Assembly (NCBI GenBank): GCA_008080925.1
Contig: VMDJ01000145.1
Coordinates: forward strand, 1-26,690
DNA length: 26,690 bases
Source: Gammaproteobacteria bacterium
Lineage (GTDB): Bacteria; Pseudomonadota; Gammaproteobacteria; Chromatiales; Chromatiaceae
Direction of reading: 5' to 3'
A program made the translations under genes and the position numbers. Of this stretch, positions 14,823 through 22,529 are shown piece by piece; the first letter of the stretch is position 1, and the number at the start of each line of letters is the position of its first letter. A model generated the notes under the pieces. The model did no database searches and was not told the DNA's origin. It worked only from the letters and a program-made list of their open reading frames with translations.

Positions 14823-15370
14823 CGTTTTAACGGAAGCTCAACCGCATCGCGGGCTTCTTTTCCCTCTAAACGTTCAATCAAGGTCAGTGCAAAATCCATC
14901 GCTGTTCCTGGGCCACGCGAGGTCACAACCAATCCGTCTTCACACACCGCTTGCTCGGTCAGTGTTACTTGGTCGTTTTCACTTAAGGTGATCGCACCTG
15001 GATAGCCAGTGATGGTTTTATCTTTCACCACCCCCGCTTTTACCAACACTTTTGGTGCGGCACATATTGCTGCAGTGAGTCGCTGCTGGTTTGTTTGCTG
15101 CTGCAATAAAGAAATGACACGCTCGTCATCAGCCAAATGATCAGCACCCGGCAAGCCGCCCGGCAGCACGATTAAATCGAAGTCTTTTTGCATCACATCC
15201 TGCAAGCTCGTATCTGGGATCAGCTTAACGCCGCGGCTACAAGTGACTTGATTGCCATCTAAGCTAACAACCGTAACGTTAATTTGAGCGCGACGCAGCA
15301 GATCAATCACCGTGACCGCTTCCAGCTCTTCGCTACCATTCGCAACAATCACTAGTACGCTTTTAGACAT
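14819..15370 (-). CDS. yajL: DJ-1/PfpI-family protein, YajL-like
   Basis: The 183-residue protein has the DJ-1 fold with the redox-active Cys103 in AAICAAPKVL and the partner glutamate in NGSEELEAV. YajL-type proteins are described as oxidative-stress chaperones or deglycases; that enzymatic role is disputed, and the symbol here reflects family resemblance only. I start at the ATG at 15370 (MSKSVLV), which has GAG six bases upstream; an ATG two codons earlier (15376) is possible but too close to that ribosome-binding site. It follows ctpA by about a dozen bases on the same strand and is convergent with ubiB. Confidence 0.85.
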   Translation of the reverse strand: MSKSVLVIVANGSEELEAVTVIDLLRRAQINVTVVSLDGNQVTCSRGVKLIPDTSLQDVMQKDFDLIVLPGGLPGADHLADDERVISLLQQQTNQQRLTAAICAAPKVLVKAGVVKDKTITGYPGAITLSENDQVTLTEQAVCEDGLVVTSRGPGTAMDFALTLIERLEGKEARDAVELPLKR

Positions 15371-15382
15371 GCTCATCTCGAA

Positions 15383-16657
15383 TTAGCGAAGTACCGACAA
15401 ACCTTTCAACAGGTTTAACGCTTCAAACAAGGCGTAATCTTTTTTCGCTAGGGATGTTTTGTTTTTGCCTTCGGCATCTTCTTCATGCGCATCTGGATTA
15501 TCTAGATGGCCGGTGAGATTAGCTTCAGATAAGGATACACCCTTGTCTTCGCTGTCTTTGAGTTCAAGCTTTTGTAAAACAATATCCGGCTCTATGCCTT
15601 CAGCCTGAATTGAACGGCCGTTCGGTGTGAAATAACGCGCTGTGGTTAACTTGATACCGACTTGTTCATTCACATTAACAATAGTTTGCACCGAGCCTTT
15701 ACCAAAGGTCTTTTGGCCCATGATGATGGCGCGTGAATGATCTTGTAACGCACCTGCCACAATCTCTGATGCCGATGCAGAACCATCGTTTACCAATACA
15801 ACTAATGGCGCACCTTTGATCATGTCGCCAGGCTTAGCTTCGAAGCTCACTCGAGAATCGTCATTGCGTCCTTCGGTATAGACCACTAAGCCATGCTCTA
15901 AAAAGATGTCGCTAACTTCAACCGCTTCGGTAAGCACGCCGCCTGGGTTATTGCGAAGATCGAGCACCAAGCCTTTCAATGGCTCATCCACTTCCTTAAT
16001 TAATTTGTCGAGTGCTTTACGCACATCATTACCGGCACGTGATTGGAACTGGCTTAAGCGCACATAACCATAAGCACCCTCAAGTAGGCGTGACTTCACA
16101 CTCGCAGTCTTAATGATGGCGCGCTCAACCGAGACTTCAAATGGACCATCACTTGTTTCACGAACGATATGTAACAACACCTCACTGCCGGGCTCACCAC
16201 GCAAGAGTCCAATTGCTTCATCAAGCGACATGCCTTTAACGGTTTGGCCATCAATACGCACGATAAGGTCACCCGCTTTGATGCCTGCTTTCTTCGCCGG
16301 TGTGTCATCAATTGGCGCAATCACTTTGACAAAGCCATCTTCCATGCCGACTTCCATGCCTAAGCCGCCAAACTGGCCTTCGGTGCCTTCGCGCAACTCT
16401 TGGAAGTCATCTTTATTTAAATACGCCGAGTGCGGATCTAACCCACTCAACATGCCTTGGATGGCATGCTCTAATAATTCTGTGTCATCAACTTCTTCGA
16501 CGTAGTCTTTCTTGATGCGCGAGAACACCTCAGCAAAAATTTTTAACTGCTCTAGAGGTAACGACTTAGCGTCCTGATTATCTGTCGCTTCATTGGCATA
16601 GACCTGTCCGCCAATGGTTAGCAGCGCACATAACACACTTATCTGTAACTTCTTCAT
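15383..16657 (-). CDS. ctpA: S41-family carboxy-terminal processing protease CtpA
   Basis: This is a periplasmic serine protease of the C-terminal processing family. The 424-residue protein has a signal peptide (MKKLQISVLCALLTIGGQVYA), a PDZ domain around residues 95-170 (FGGLGMEVG, then AGIKAGDLIVRIDG), and an S41 core with NDGSASASEIV (catalytic Ser within 293-297) and TFGKGSVQ (Lys320). In Pseudomonas, CtpA with its lipoprotein partner LbcA degrades peptidoglycan hydrolases; that role fits the neighbouring envC but is inferred. Start and envC stop share one base (TAATG), indicating co-transcription of gpmI-envC-ctpA. Confidence 0.93.
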   Translation of the reverse strand: MKKLQISVLCALLTIGGQVYANEATDNQDAKSLPLEQLKIFAEVFSRIKKDYVEEVDDTELLEHAIQGMLSGLDPHSAYLNKDDFQELREGTEGQFGGLGMEVGMEDGFVKVIAPIDDTPAKKAGIKAGDLIVRIDGQTVKGMSLDEAIGLLRGEPGSEVLLHIVRETSDGPFEVSVERAIIKTASVKSRLLEGAYGYVRLSQFQSRAGNDVRKALDKLIKEVDEPLKGLVLDLRNNPGGVLTEAVEVSDIFLEHGLVVYTEGRNDDSRVSFEAKPGDMIKGAPLVVLVNDGSASASEIVAGALQDHSRAIIMGQKTFGKGSVQTIVNVNEQVGIKLTTARYFTPNGRSIQAEGIEPDIVLQKLELKDSEDKGVSLSEANLTGHLDNPDAHEEDAEGKNKTSLAKKDYALFEALNLLKGLSVLR

Positions 16658-17817
16658 TAGCCTACTCGCCCTTTTCGGTCACGTTGACACCACTTTTTTG
16701 GGTTACTGGGTTTGCCTTTGTAGCGAATTCCAAAATACATCTCGGCTTGGCTTCCGCTACGACTTTTCGATGCCGCTCCAATAACCTCGTTAGTGTCGAC
16801 CCAATCACCTATCGATTTATTGATTGTTTCATTGTGGCCATACAAACTCAGGTAGTTATCGCCATGATCCACAATGACCAACAGACCCAAACCACGTAGC
16901 CAGTCCGCATAGACTACGCGCCCTGAATGAATTGCGCGAATAGACGCACCCACTTTTGTGCTGATCATTACGCCATCCCAGGTTAATGATCCTGTTTTAG
17001 GCGTGCCATATAGCTCAGATAATCTGCCGCTTGTTGGCCAAGGTAGCTTGCCCCTTCGGCTCTTGAATGGCTCAGCTGCCAGTAAGCCATCATCTTTAAT
17101 ATCCGCCTTAGCTAACTGATCAATCAGCTGTTCAAGTTGGCGCCTATCCACCAATAACTTATTGAGTTTTGTCTGATCGTCTTTTAACTGACGATCTAAT
17201 TGTGAAACCACACGCGCTTGATGTTGTCTTTGTTCATTCAGCTCGGCAATCGCAGCACGTTGCTCCTCCCGTAAGGGCAATAAGCCTGTTTGCTCTTTGG
17301 CTATTTCGCTCTCGAGGTTTATGAGCTCGGCGATGCGCGATTCTGCTTGGCTTATTTCGCCGGATCTAGCCAAATTGAAATATTCAAAATATTTCATCGT
17401 GCGAGAAACTGCTTGGGGGTCTTGTTGATTAAGCAGTACACGAAGCGACTGGCGCTCGCCTAAACGATGGGCTGAGCGGATTTGCTCTGCGAGTAGCAAC
17501 TGATTTTCTGACATCAGCTTTTGCTTATCACTCTTTTGCTTTGCTAAGCGAGCAAGGCGCTGCTCTGAGCCTTGTAATTTTTTCTCGATACCACGCAGTT
17601 CTTTTTTAGAACGTCCAACTGCCCTATCTGCATCTTTTAATGCATCGAGTTCTTTTTGGTGTTGGCTTTTTGTTTGTGCAGCTTGTTGTTGAAACGCGCT
17701 AATGGTTTCTTTCAGCTTTTGTAGCTCGACCTTTCTATCATTGAGCGCATCAGCTATAGCAAGTGAACAGAAGCTACTGATCAGCAGCGCAACCCACGTC
17801 GCTCTGCTTAAGCGCAT
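16657..17817 (-). CDS. envC: Murein hydrolase activator EnvC (degenerate M23 domain)
   Basis: EnvC activates the amidases AmiA/AmiB at the septum, allowing daughter-cell separation. The 386-residue protein has a signal peptide (MRLSRATWVALLISSFCSLAIA), long coiled-coil segments (about residues 25-120 and 150-235) and a C-terminal LytM/M23 domain (about 275-375). The zinc ligands of active M23 peptidases are absent: the first-ligand region reads SLTWDGVMI, and the HxH position reads AEMYFGI. EnvC proteins are expected to be catalytically dead, so this is family-typical and not decay. It lies 3 bases after gpmI and overlaps ctpA by one base. Confidence 0.92.
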   Translation of the reverse strand: MRLSRATWVALLISSFCSLAIADALNDRKVELQKLKETISAFQQQAAQTKSQHQKELDALKDADRAVGRSKKELRGIEKKLQGSEQRLARLAKQKSDKQKLMSENQLLLAEQIRSAHRLGERQSLRVLLNQQDPQAVSRTMKYFEYFNLARSGEISQAESRIAELINLESEIAKEQTGLLPLREEQRAAIAELNEQRQHQARVVSQLDRQLKDDQTKLNKLLVDRRQLEQLIDQLAKADIKDDGLLAAEPFKSRRGKLPWPTSGRLSELYGTPKTGSLTWDGVMISTKVGASIRAIHSGRVVYADWLRGLGLLVIVDHGDNYLSLYGHNETINKSIGDWVDTNEVIGAASKSRSGSQAEMYFGIRYKGKPSNPKKWCQRDRKGRVG

Positions 17818-17820
17818 ACC

Positions 17821-19374
17821 TTAAATGCTCTCGAGGCTAAGCTGATGGGTCACTAAGGCGTGACCTGTCATCTCGATAGGTTTTTCCAATCCCATGATTT
17901 CAAGTAGGGTCGGCGCAATATCACACAAGGCACCATTACTTTTGAGCTCAGGGAACTGCTTTCCGACATAGATCAAAGGCACAAGATTGGTTGTGTGTTG
18001 GGTATGAGGTTGTTTTGCTGCATCATCAATCATCAACTCAGCATTACCATGGTCAGCTGTGATTAACGCTTCACCACCGACCTTCTCAACTGCTGCAATG
18101 ACTCGGCCAATGCATTCATCTAACACTTCGACTGCTTTCATTGCCGCTTCGTAGTTGCCGGTATGCCCCACCATATCGCCGTTAGCGTAGTTACAAACAA
18201 CAGCGTCATACACGCCACTTTCAATGGCTGCGACTAAATTATCCGTTACCTCGTAGGCACTCATCTCTGGCTGCATGTCATAGGTAGGCACATTTGGCGA
18301 TGGCACCAAGATCCGATCCTCGCCTTCATAGGGTACTTCGACGCCGCCATTAAAGAAGAAGGTAACGTGTGCATACTTTTCTGTCTCTGCGATACGCAAC
18401 TGGCGCATACCAAGGTCTGAAATATATTCGCCAAACGTATTGGCTAGCTTTTCACCCGGGTAAGCGACAGGGATATCAAAGTCTTTGTTGTATTCTGTTA
18501 GCGAGACATAACACGCAATCTTTGGCGTGGCCTTTCGCTGGAATGGCTGAAAGTCTTTTTCAATGAAAGGACGAGTGATCTGACGGGCGCGGTCAGAACG
18601 GTAGTTCATATTGATAACCACATCGCCATCATTCAAGGTGACAGCATCACCTAGTCGTGTCGCGGCTAAAAACTCATCGGTCTCTTTACGTTCGTAACCA
18701 GCATTTAACGCTTCAACCGGATCGTCAAACTCATGCTGTGCGATACCTTGGGTAATCAAGTCGTAAGCAATCTCGATACGATCCCATCGATTATCACGGT
18801 CCATAGCAAAGTAACGACCGATCATCGTCGCGAGTCGACCGCCACCGATTTCATTAAACGCTGTCTGGAGTTTTAACAAAGACGAAGTGGCCGCTTTTGG
18901 TGGCATGTCGCGACCATCTAAGAAGGCATGCACGTAAACATTCTTAACGCCCTTCTCTACTGCTAGCTTTACTGCGGCATGGATATGATCTTCGTGGCTA
19001 TGCACACCACCCGGTGATAACAAACCAAGGATGTGTACAGCCTTATCTTTTGCCACCGCTTTTTCAACAGCATTGACTAAGGTTAGGTTGGTAAAGAAAG
19101 AGCCTGTACGAATCGAACGACTCACACGGGTAAAGTCTTGATAAACCACACGGCCAGAGCCAAGGTTTAAGTGGCCCACCTCTGAGTTACCCATTTGGCC
19201 ACCGGGCAAGCCTACTGCTGCACCTGAGGTAGTAATACCCGTAGTTGGATATTCAGACCACAAGCGATCCCACACAGGCGTGTTGGCGTTTTTGATGGCG
19301 TTGTAATTTGGGTCATCGCTCATGCCCCAGCCATCCAAAATCAACAATACAGCTGGTTTAACTCTTTTACTCAT
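17821..19374 (-). CDS. gpmI: 2,3-bisphosphoglycerate-independent phosphoglycerate mutase
   Basis: GpmI interconverts 3- and 2-phosphoglycerate in glycolysis with two Mn ions and a phosphoserine. I start at the ATG at 19374 (MSKRVKPAVLLILDGWG), giving 517 residues; upstream in-frame sequence (MTCSVG...) is not family-like. The metal-site Asp14 is in LILDGWG, and the catalytic Ser64 is in GGQMGNSEVGH. Further metal ligands lie in YANGDMVGHTGN and ALITADHGNAE. It is the first gene of gpmI-envC-ctpA and is divergent from the ArsR-type regulator gene, as gpmI is divergent from yibN in E. coli. Confidence 0.96.
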   Translation of the reverse strand: MSKRVKPAVLLILDGWGMSDDPNYNAIKNANTPVWDRLWSEYPTTGITTSGAAVGLPGGQMGNSEVGHLNLGSGRVVYQDFTRVSRSIRTGSFFTNLTLVNAVEKAVAKDKAVHILGLLSPGGVHSHEDHIHAAVKLAVEKGVKNVYVHAFLDGRDMPPKAATSSLLKLQTAFNEIGGGRLATMIGRYFAMDRDNRWDRIEIAYDLITQGIAQHEFDDPVEALNAGYERKETDEFLAATRLGDAVTLNDGDVVINMNYRSDRARQITRPFIEKDFQPFQRKATPKIACYVSLTEYNKDFDIPVAYPGEKLANTFGEYISDLGMRQLRIAETEKYAHVTFFFNGGVEVPYEGEDRILVPSPNVPTYDMQPEMSAYEVTDNLVAAIESGVYDAVVCNYANGDMVGHTGNYEAAMKAVEVLDECIGRVIAAVEKVGGEALITADHGNAELMIDDAAKQPHTQHTTNLVPLIYVGKQFPELKSNGALCDIAPTLLEIMGLEKPIEMTGHALVTHQLSLESI

Positions 19375-19428
19375 AACCCATTTAGCTGGCCGAAATATCG
19401 CCCTGCTTTTCCCTCTACTACATCGACT

Positions 19429-19459
19429 GACGTGCGAATGGAGACCTACGCTGCACGTC
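19429..19459. promoter_or_regulatory. Inverted repeat GACGTGC-N17-GCACGTC upstream of gpmI
   Basis: Perfect 7-base arms at 19429-19435 and 19453-19459 lie about 55-85 bases before the gpmI start. It could form a leader hairpin in the gpmI mRNA or be a wide-spaced operator. On the minus strand a weak promoter-like pair (TTGAGA, 16 bases, TATGAC) lies just upstream of it. Confidence 0.35.
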
Positions 19460-19566
19460 ATAAAGTGAGGTCAAATTTTCTCAAACTCAGGGCTTTTTCG
19501 CCACTTCCCAAAGTATTTCTTTTGTGAGGGAAAAAAACTTTGTCTCTAAAATTACAAGCGATTGCA

Positions 19567-19594
19567 TTGCAAAGTGGGTATTTCAGGATATTAT
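19567..19594 (+). promoter_or_regulatory. Probable promoter of the ArsR-family regulator gene
   Basis: TTGCAA (19567-19572), a 16-base spacer and TATTAT (19589-19594) form a fair sigma70 pair. Transcription would begin near 19601, about 64 bases before the GTG start. AT-rich inverted half-sites (ATTATT 19590-19595 and AATAAT 19613-19618) flank the start point. Confidence 0.5.
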
Positions 19595-19664
19595 TAAGTT
19601 CATAAAAATAAGAATAATCGATGGAACGAAATAATTAGCAGTTACACACAAAGGAGACTCAAGA

Positions 19665-20027
19665 GTGAATTTTACTCTCGAAGCAGCAAACACTATGCAA
19701 GATAACGACGATTTTGATGATGGTATGTCTCTCCTCGAAGGAGATGCAGACATTGATCGTGCTTCACGCTCGCTAAAAGCCATGTCGCACCCTCTTCGCT
19801 TGAAGATTTTATGTACCCTCGGTGGTGACGAAGTGAGCGTTCAGGATATCGTTGATCAGGTAGGTACCTCTCAAAGTAATATCTCTCAACACTTGGCTAT
19901 CTTGCGTGACAAAGGCATTTTGTCAGCACGTAAGGATGCAAATCGCGTGTATTACAAGGTCGGCGATAACCGCACCTTGGCCTTGATTGGTATGATGCGC
20001 CAAGTCTTCTGCCAAGCTGGCGATTAA
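19665..20027 (+). CDS. ArsR/SmtB-family regulator of the HlyU/BigR/SqrR dithiol type
   Basis: This 120-residue winged-helix repressor has a GTG start at 19665, chosen because AAGGAG lies 8 bases upstream; an ATG at 19695 would remove ten acidic N-terminal residues. The DNA-recognition helix is visible as VGTSQSNISQHLAILRDKGI (about 66-85). The metal-box cysteines of ArsR/SmtB are absent. Instead Cys50 (LRLKILCTL) and Cys116 (MRQVFCQAG) are 66 residues apart, matching the spacing and sequence context of the persulfide-sensing pair in HlyU, BigR and SqrR. I infer a sulfide/persulfide-responsive repressor. The downstream rhodanese fits this, although a terminator-like hairpin separates them. In E. 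coli no such gene lies between gpmI and yibN. Confidence 0.88.
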   Translation: MNFTLEAANTMQDNDDFDDGMSLLEGDADIDRASRSLKAMSHPLRLKILCTLGGDEVSVQDIVDQVGTSQSNISQHLAILRDKGILSARKDANRVYYKVGDNRTLALIGMMRQVFCQAGD

Positions 20028-20069
20028 GCGCCGCGGGACTTTCGGTCCTTAAAAAGTGGAAATCATTAG

Positions 20070-20094
20070 ACGGGATGCTTTAGCATCCCGTTTT
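20070..20094 (+). terminator. Rho-independent terminator after the ArsR-family gene
   Basis: ACGGGATGC (20070-20078), a TTTA loop and GCATCCCGT (20083-20091) form a perfect 9-bp stem followed by a short T-run. It ends the regulator transcript 24 bases before yibN. The short T-run suggests that termination may be incomplete. Confidence 0.75.
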
Positions 20095-20117
20095 CACATC
20101 ACAACCGAGACATATGC

Positions 20118-20546
20118 ATGGAACAATATCTTGAGTTTGCGAGCAATCACGCCATTTTAGTTGGCGCTTTCACAGCAGTACTCGTGGCCCTTATTTGGAA
20201 TCTGATTTCAAACCCAGGTGGCAAATTCAATATCAGCCCTACTGAAGCTACACAGAAGATCAATCACGACAACGCGGTTGTGTTAGATGTGCGCTCAATG
20301 GCTGAATTTAAGAAAGATGGCCACATCGTTAATGCTGAAAACATTCCGCTGAATAGTCTGCAAAAAGACCTGAAGGCCTTAGAAAAGTATAAAAACACCC
20401 CCATTATTGCGGTCTGTAAAAGCGGTGCGCGTTCGGGCTCAGCCTGCAGTCAATTACGAAAAGCGGGTTTTGAACAGGTGTTCAACCTAGCCGGCGGCAT
20501 TATGGCGTGGGAATCAGCAAATCTTCCGGTTAAGCGCCGTAAATAA
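20118..20546 (+). CDS. yibN: Membrane-anchored rhodanese-domain protein, YibN family
   Basis: The 142-residue protein has one N-terminal membrane helix (about 12-31, ILVGAFTAVLVALIWNLI) and one rhodanese domain (about 38-135). The active-site loop is CKSGARS with nucleophile Cys100, and the CH2-type segments VVLDVRSMAEF and GGIMAWE are present. Rhodaneses carry sulfane sulfur on that cysteine; E. coli YibN has also been reported to associate with the insertase YidC. The position between gpmI and secB matches yibN, but the usual grxC between yibN and secB is missing. secB starts 12 bases after the stop. The ribosome-binding site is weak. Confidence 0.92.
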   Translation: MEQYLEFASNHAILVGAFTAVLVALIWNLISNPGGKFNISPTEATQKINHDNAVVLDVRSMAEFKKDGHIVNAENIPLNSLQKDLKALEKYKNTPIIAVCKSGARSGSACSQLRKAGFEQVFNLAGGIMAWESANLPVKRRK

Positions 20547-20558
20547 GTAGGATCATCA

Positions 20559-21017
20559 ATGTCTGACGAACAACAAGTCGATCGCCAATTCGCAATCCAG
20601 CGTATCTATACCAAAGATATTTCTTTTGAATCACCAAATGCACCTCAGGTGTTCATCAGTGAGTGGGAACCCAAGATCAATGTTGACCTATCAACAGAGA
20701 TCCAAGCCCTATCTCAAGACACTATTCAGGTCGTTTTGACAGTGAATGTGGTGGCAAAACACGAAGATAAGACCGCTTTTTTGGTTGAAGTGCAGCAGGC
20801 GGGTATTTTCTTAGCAAAAGGTTTTAGTGAAGAAGAGCTCGGTCCTTTGATGGGTATTGGCGCACCGAATGCGCTCTATCCGTATGCTCGTGAAGTGGTG
20901 AGTGACCTGATCACCCGTGGCAGCTTCCCACAATTCACCTTGCAGCCAGTTAATTTTGAGCAGATGTACGCTCAACAAGCGGCTTCTAAGGAAGCGCCTG
21001 CGGAGAAAACCCACTAA
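20559..21017 (+). CDS. secB: Protein-export chaperone SecB
   Basis: SecB holds preproteins unfolded and delivers them to SecA. The 152-residue acidic protein has the family blocks FAIQRIYTKDISFESPNAP, FLVEVQQAGIF and, around residue 108, YPYAREVVSDLITRGSFPQ. The ribosome-binding site AGGA is well placed. The gene lies 12 bases after yibN and 6 bases before gpsA, the order known from E. coli apart from the missing glutaredoxin gene. Confidence 0.97.
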   Translation: MSDEQQVDRQFAIQRIYTKDISFESPNAPQVFISEWEPKINVDLSTEIQALSQDTIQVVLTVNVVAKHEDKTAFLVEVQQAGIFLAKGFSEEELGPLMGIGAPNALYPYAREVVSDLITRGSFPQFTLQPVNFEQMYAQQAASKEAPAEKTH

Positions 21018-21023
21018 GCCCTT

Positions 21024-22025
21024 ATGGCAAAGCAACAGACCATCGCCATTATCGGGGCCGGCTCATGGGGCACGGCCTTGGCGATATCTCTGGCACACCG
21101 TCACCCTGTGATTCTTTGGGGGCACTCCAGTGCGGAAATGGACCCATTGGCTCAAGACCGTGAACATAAAGCGTTCTTGCCAGGTATAACCTTTCCAGTC
21201 AATCTTAAAGTTAGTACCCACTTACAAGATACGCTCAACCAAGCTGACCAAGTTTTAGTCGTTGTGCCTTCACATGCCTTCTCTAGTATCTGTCAGCAAA
21301 TTGCAGATTTACGCCCATCTTTGGATAACCTCGCCTGGGCAACCAAGGGCTTTGATCCCGCTAGCCAACAGCTACTCAGTGATGTCGCAGAGAAACATTT
21401 TCCTCAAGCGCATTTCACCGTGGTTTCTGGGCCTAGCTTCGCTGGCGAAGTCGCCAAGGGGCTCCCAACTGCCTTAACTGTGGCCTCAAATGATGCGAAA
21501 ACTGCAGAAATATGGGCCGAATTGCTTCGATCTGACAACTTTAGGCCGTATATCAGTCACGATTTGATTGGCGTTCAAGTTGGCGGTGCGAGTAAAAATG
21601 TGATGGCTATTGCTGCCGGCATCTCTGATGGGCTTGGATTTGGGGCAAATGCACGCTCAGCCCTAATAACTCGTGGTTTAGCAGAAATTATGCGGCTAGG
21701 TGGCGCCTTAGGTGCTAAAAACGACACCTTTATGGGGCTTGCGGGGCTTGGCGACCTAACGCTGACCTGTACCGATAACCAATCGCGAAATCGTCGTATG
21801 GGTCTTGCCTTAGCAAAGGGGCTCTCCGTTGCTGATGCTAAAGCTTCGATAGGGCAAGAGGTTGAAGGGATTAATACTGCCCGTGAGGTATGGCAACTGG
21901 CACAACGCCTGAAGGTTGAGATGCCAATTACAGAACAAACCTATAAAGTACTTTATGAGGGTCTTGATCCTAAATTAGCCGTTCAAAATCTACTTTCTAG
22001 GGATGTGGGCAAAGAAAATTGCTAA
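21024..22025 (+). CDS. gpsA: Glycerol-3-phosphate dehydrogenase [NAD(P)+]
   Basis: GpsA reduces dihydroxyacetone phosphate to sn-glycerol 3-phosphate, the backbone of phospholipids. The 333-residue protein has the Rossmann motif AIIGAGSWGTALA at the N-terminus, the block VVSGPSFAGEVAKGLPTALTVAS and the catalytic lysine in GGASKNVMAIAAGI. The substrate-binding segment ARSALITRGLAEI follows. It starts 6 bases after secB and is probably the last gene of this operon. Confidence 0.97.
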   Translation: MAKQQTIAIIGAGSWGTALAISLAHRHPVILWGHSSAEMDPLAQDREHKAFLPGITFPVNLKVSTHLQDTLNQADQVLVVVPSHAFSSICQQIADLRPSLDNLAWATKGFDPASQQLLSDVAEKHFPQAHFTVVSGPSFAGEVAKGLPTALTVASNDAKTAEIWAELLRSDNFRPYISHDLIGVQVGGASKNVMAIAAGISDGLGFGANARSALITRGLAEIMRLGGALGAKNDTFMGLAGLGDLTLTCTDNQSRNRRMGLALAKGLSVADAKASIGQEVEGINTAREVWQLAQRLKVEMPITEQTYKVLYEGLDPKLAVQNLLSRDVGKENC

Positions 22026-22095
22026 ATTTAAGCTTTTTTCACCACCCATATTTCAGAGTCTCTTTTTTCTTCGGTCTCACGTCATCAAATATCGC

Positions 22096-22124
22096 TAGAC
22101 TTTTATATTAAAGTTTTCTAATAT
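22096..22124 (+). promoter_or_regulatory. Possible promoter of the small ORF at 22158
   Basis: TAGACT (22096-22101), a 17-base spacer and TAATAT (22119-22124) each match the sigma70 consensus at 4 of 6 positions. Transcription would start near 22131, giving a leader of about 27 bases. The dyad at 22104-22125 covers most of the spacer and the whole -10 box. Confidence 0.4.
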
Positions 22125-22125
22125 A
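22104..22125. promoter_or_regulatory. Operator-like dyad TATATTA-N8-TAATATA (copy 2)
   Basis: TATATTA (22104-22110) and TAATATA (22119-22125) are perfect 7-base inverted arms with an 8-base spacer. The inner six bases and the spacing equal those of the dyad at 3998-4017. Both overlap a candidate -10 box, suggesting a shared repressor. Confidence 0.5.
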
Positions 22126-22157
22126 CGGTCTGAACTTCATAACCTGGTCGTACTGAA

Positions 22158-22328
22158 ATGCTTCGTGGTATTCGCCGCACATTTTCGATGAAGCTCGGCC
22201 AGCGTCTTTTTGTCTGCCTGAGCAATCAACAGCTTCCACCGGAACTGCGTAAGCGTATCCGTCCTGTGGTTCTGGCTGGCGTTGCCTGCTGGATGGATCG
22301 TATTACCTCGAAAAATCGCGCGGCTTGA
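22158..22328 (+). CDS. Small basic hypothetical protein
   Basis: This 56-residue frame starts with MLRGIRRTFSMKLGQRLF and ends DRITSKNRAA. I do not recognise a family. It is strongly basic (about 13 Arg/Lys) with two cysteines (residues 20 and 46), and has a hydrophobic stretch VVLAGVACWM (about 38-47) too short for a clear membrane helix. Codon choice looks like that of the neighbouring genes, which favours real coding, but the ribosome-binding site is weak. A candidate promoter carrying an inverted repeat lies 30-60 bases upstream. It is 132 bases after gpsA. Confidence 0.5.
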   Translation: MLRGIRRTFSMKLGQRLFVCLSNQQLPPELRKRIRPVVLAGVACWMDRITSKNRAA

Positions 22329-22353
22329 TCTGCGGTTCAGCTTCTATTCAGGC

Positions 22354-22376
22354 TTAACTGTTTAGGCTTTAGTTAA
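22354..22376. repeat. Inverted repeat TTAACT-N11-AGTTAA
   Basis: Perfect 6-base arms at 22354-22359 and 22371-22376 lie between the two small ORFs, 20 bases before the second start. It may be an operator or a weak hairpin; no T-run follows it. Confidence 0.3.
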
Positions 22377-22396
22377 ATTCATCAATGGAGCTAACT

Positions 22397-22528
22397 ATGA
22401 AAGCCATTTCTTCTGCATTTCTTGTTTTGTTATTAAGCAATAACGCCTGTGTCTTTGCGCAAGATGCTGAGCAAGCCGACCCAACTACCAAAACAACCCA
22501 AACCGACGCTGAGCCGGAGTGCGATTAA
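22397..22528 (+). CDS. Small secreted hypothetical protein
   Basis: This 43-residue frame has a clear ribosome-binding site (GGAG, 7 bases before ATG). Residues 1-21 (MKAISSAFLVLLLSNNACVFA) look like a Sec signal peptide with cleavage at VFA/QD, leaving an acidic, Thr/Asp/Glu-rich mature peptide of about 22 residues ending EPECD. A lipobox reading of NNAC is poor, because Asn at -3 and -2 is unusual. I know no family for it. It ends one base before the stop of the convergent trmL. Confidence 0.6.
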   Translation: MKAISSAFLVLLLSNNACVFAQDAEQADPTTKTTQTDAEPECD

Positions 22529-22529
22529 G

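Noticed and set aside
16657..17817. EnvC as a decayed M23 peptidase pseudogene
   Set aside because: Loss of zinc ligands is normal for EnvC, which activates amidases and is not itself a peptidase. The frame is full length.
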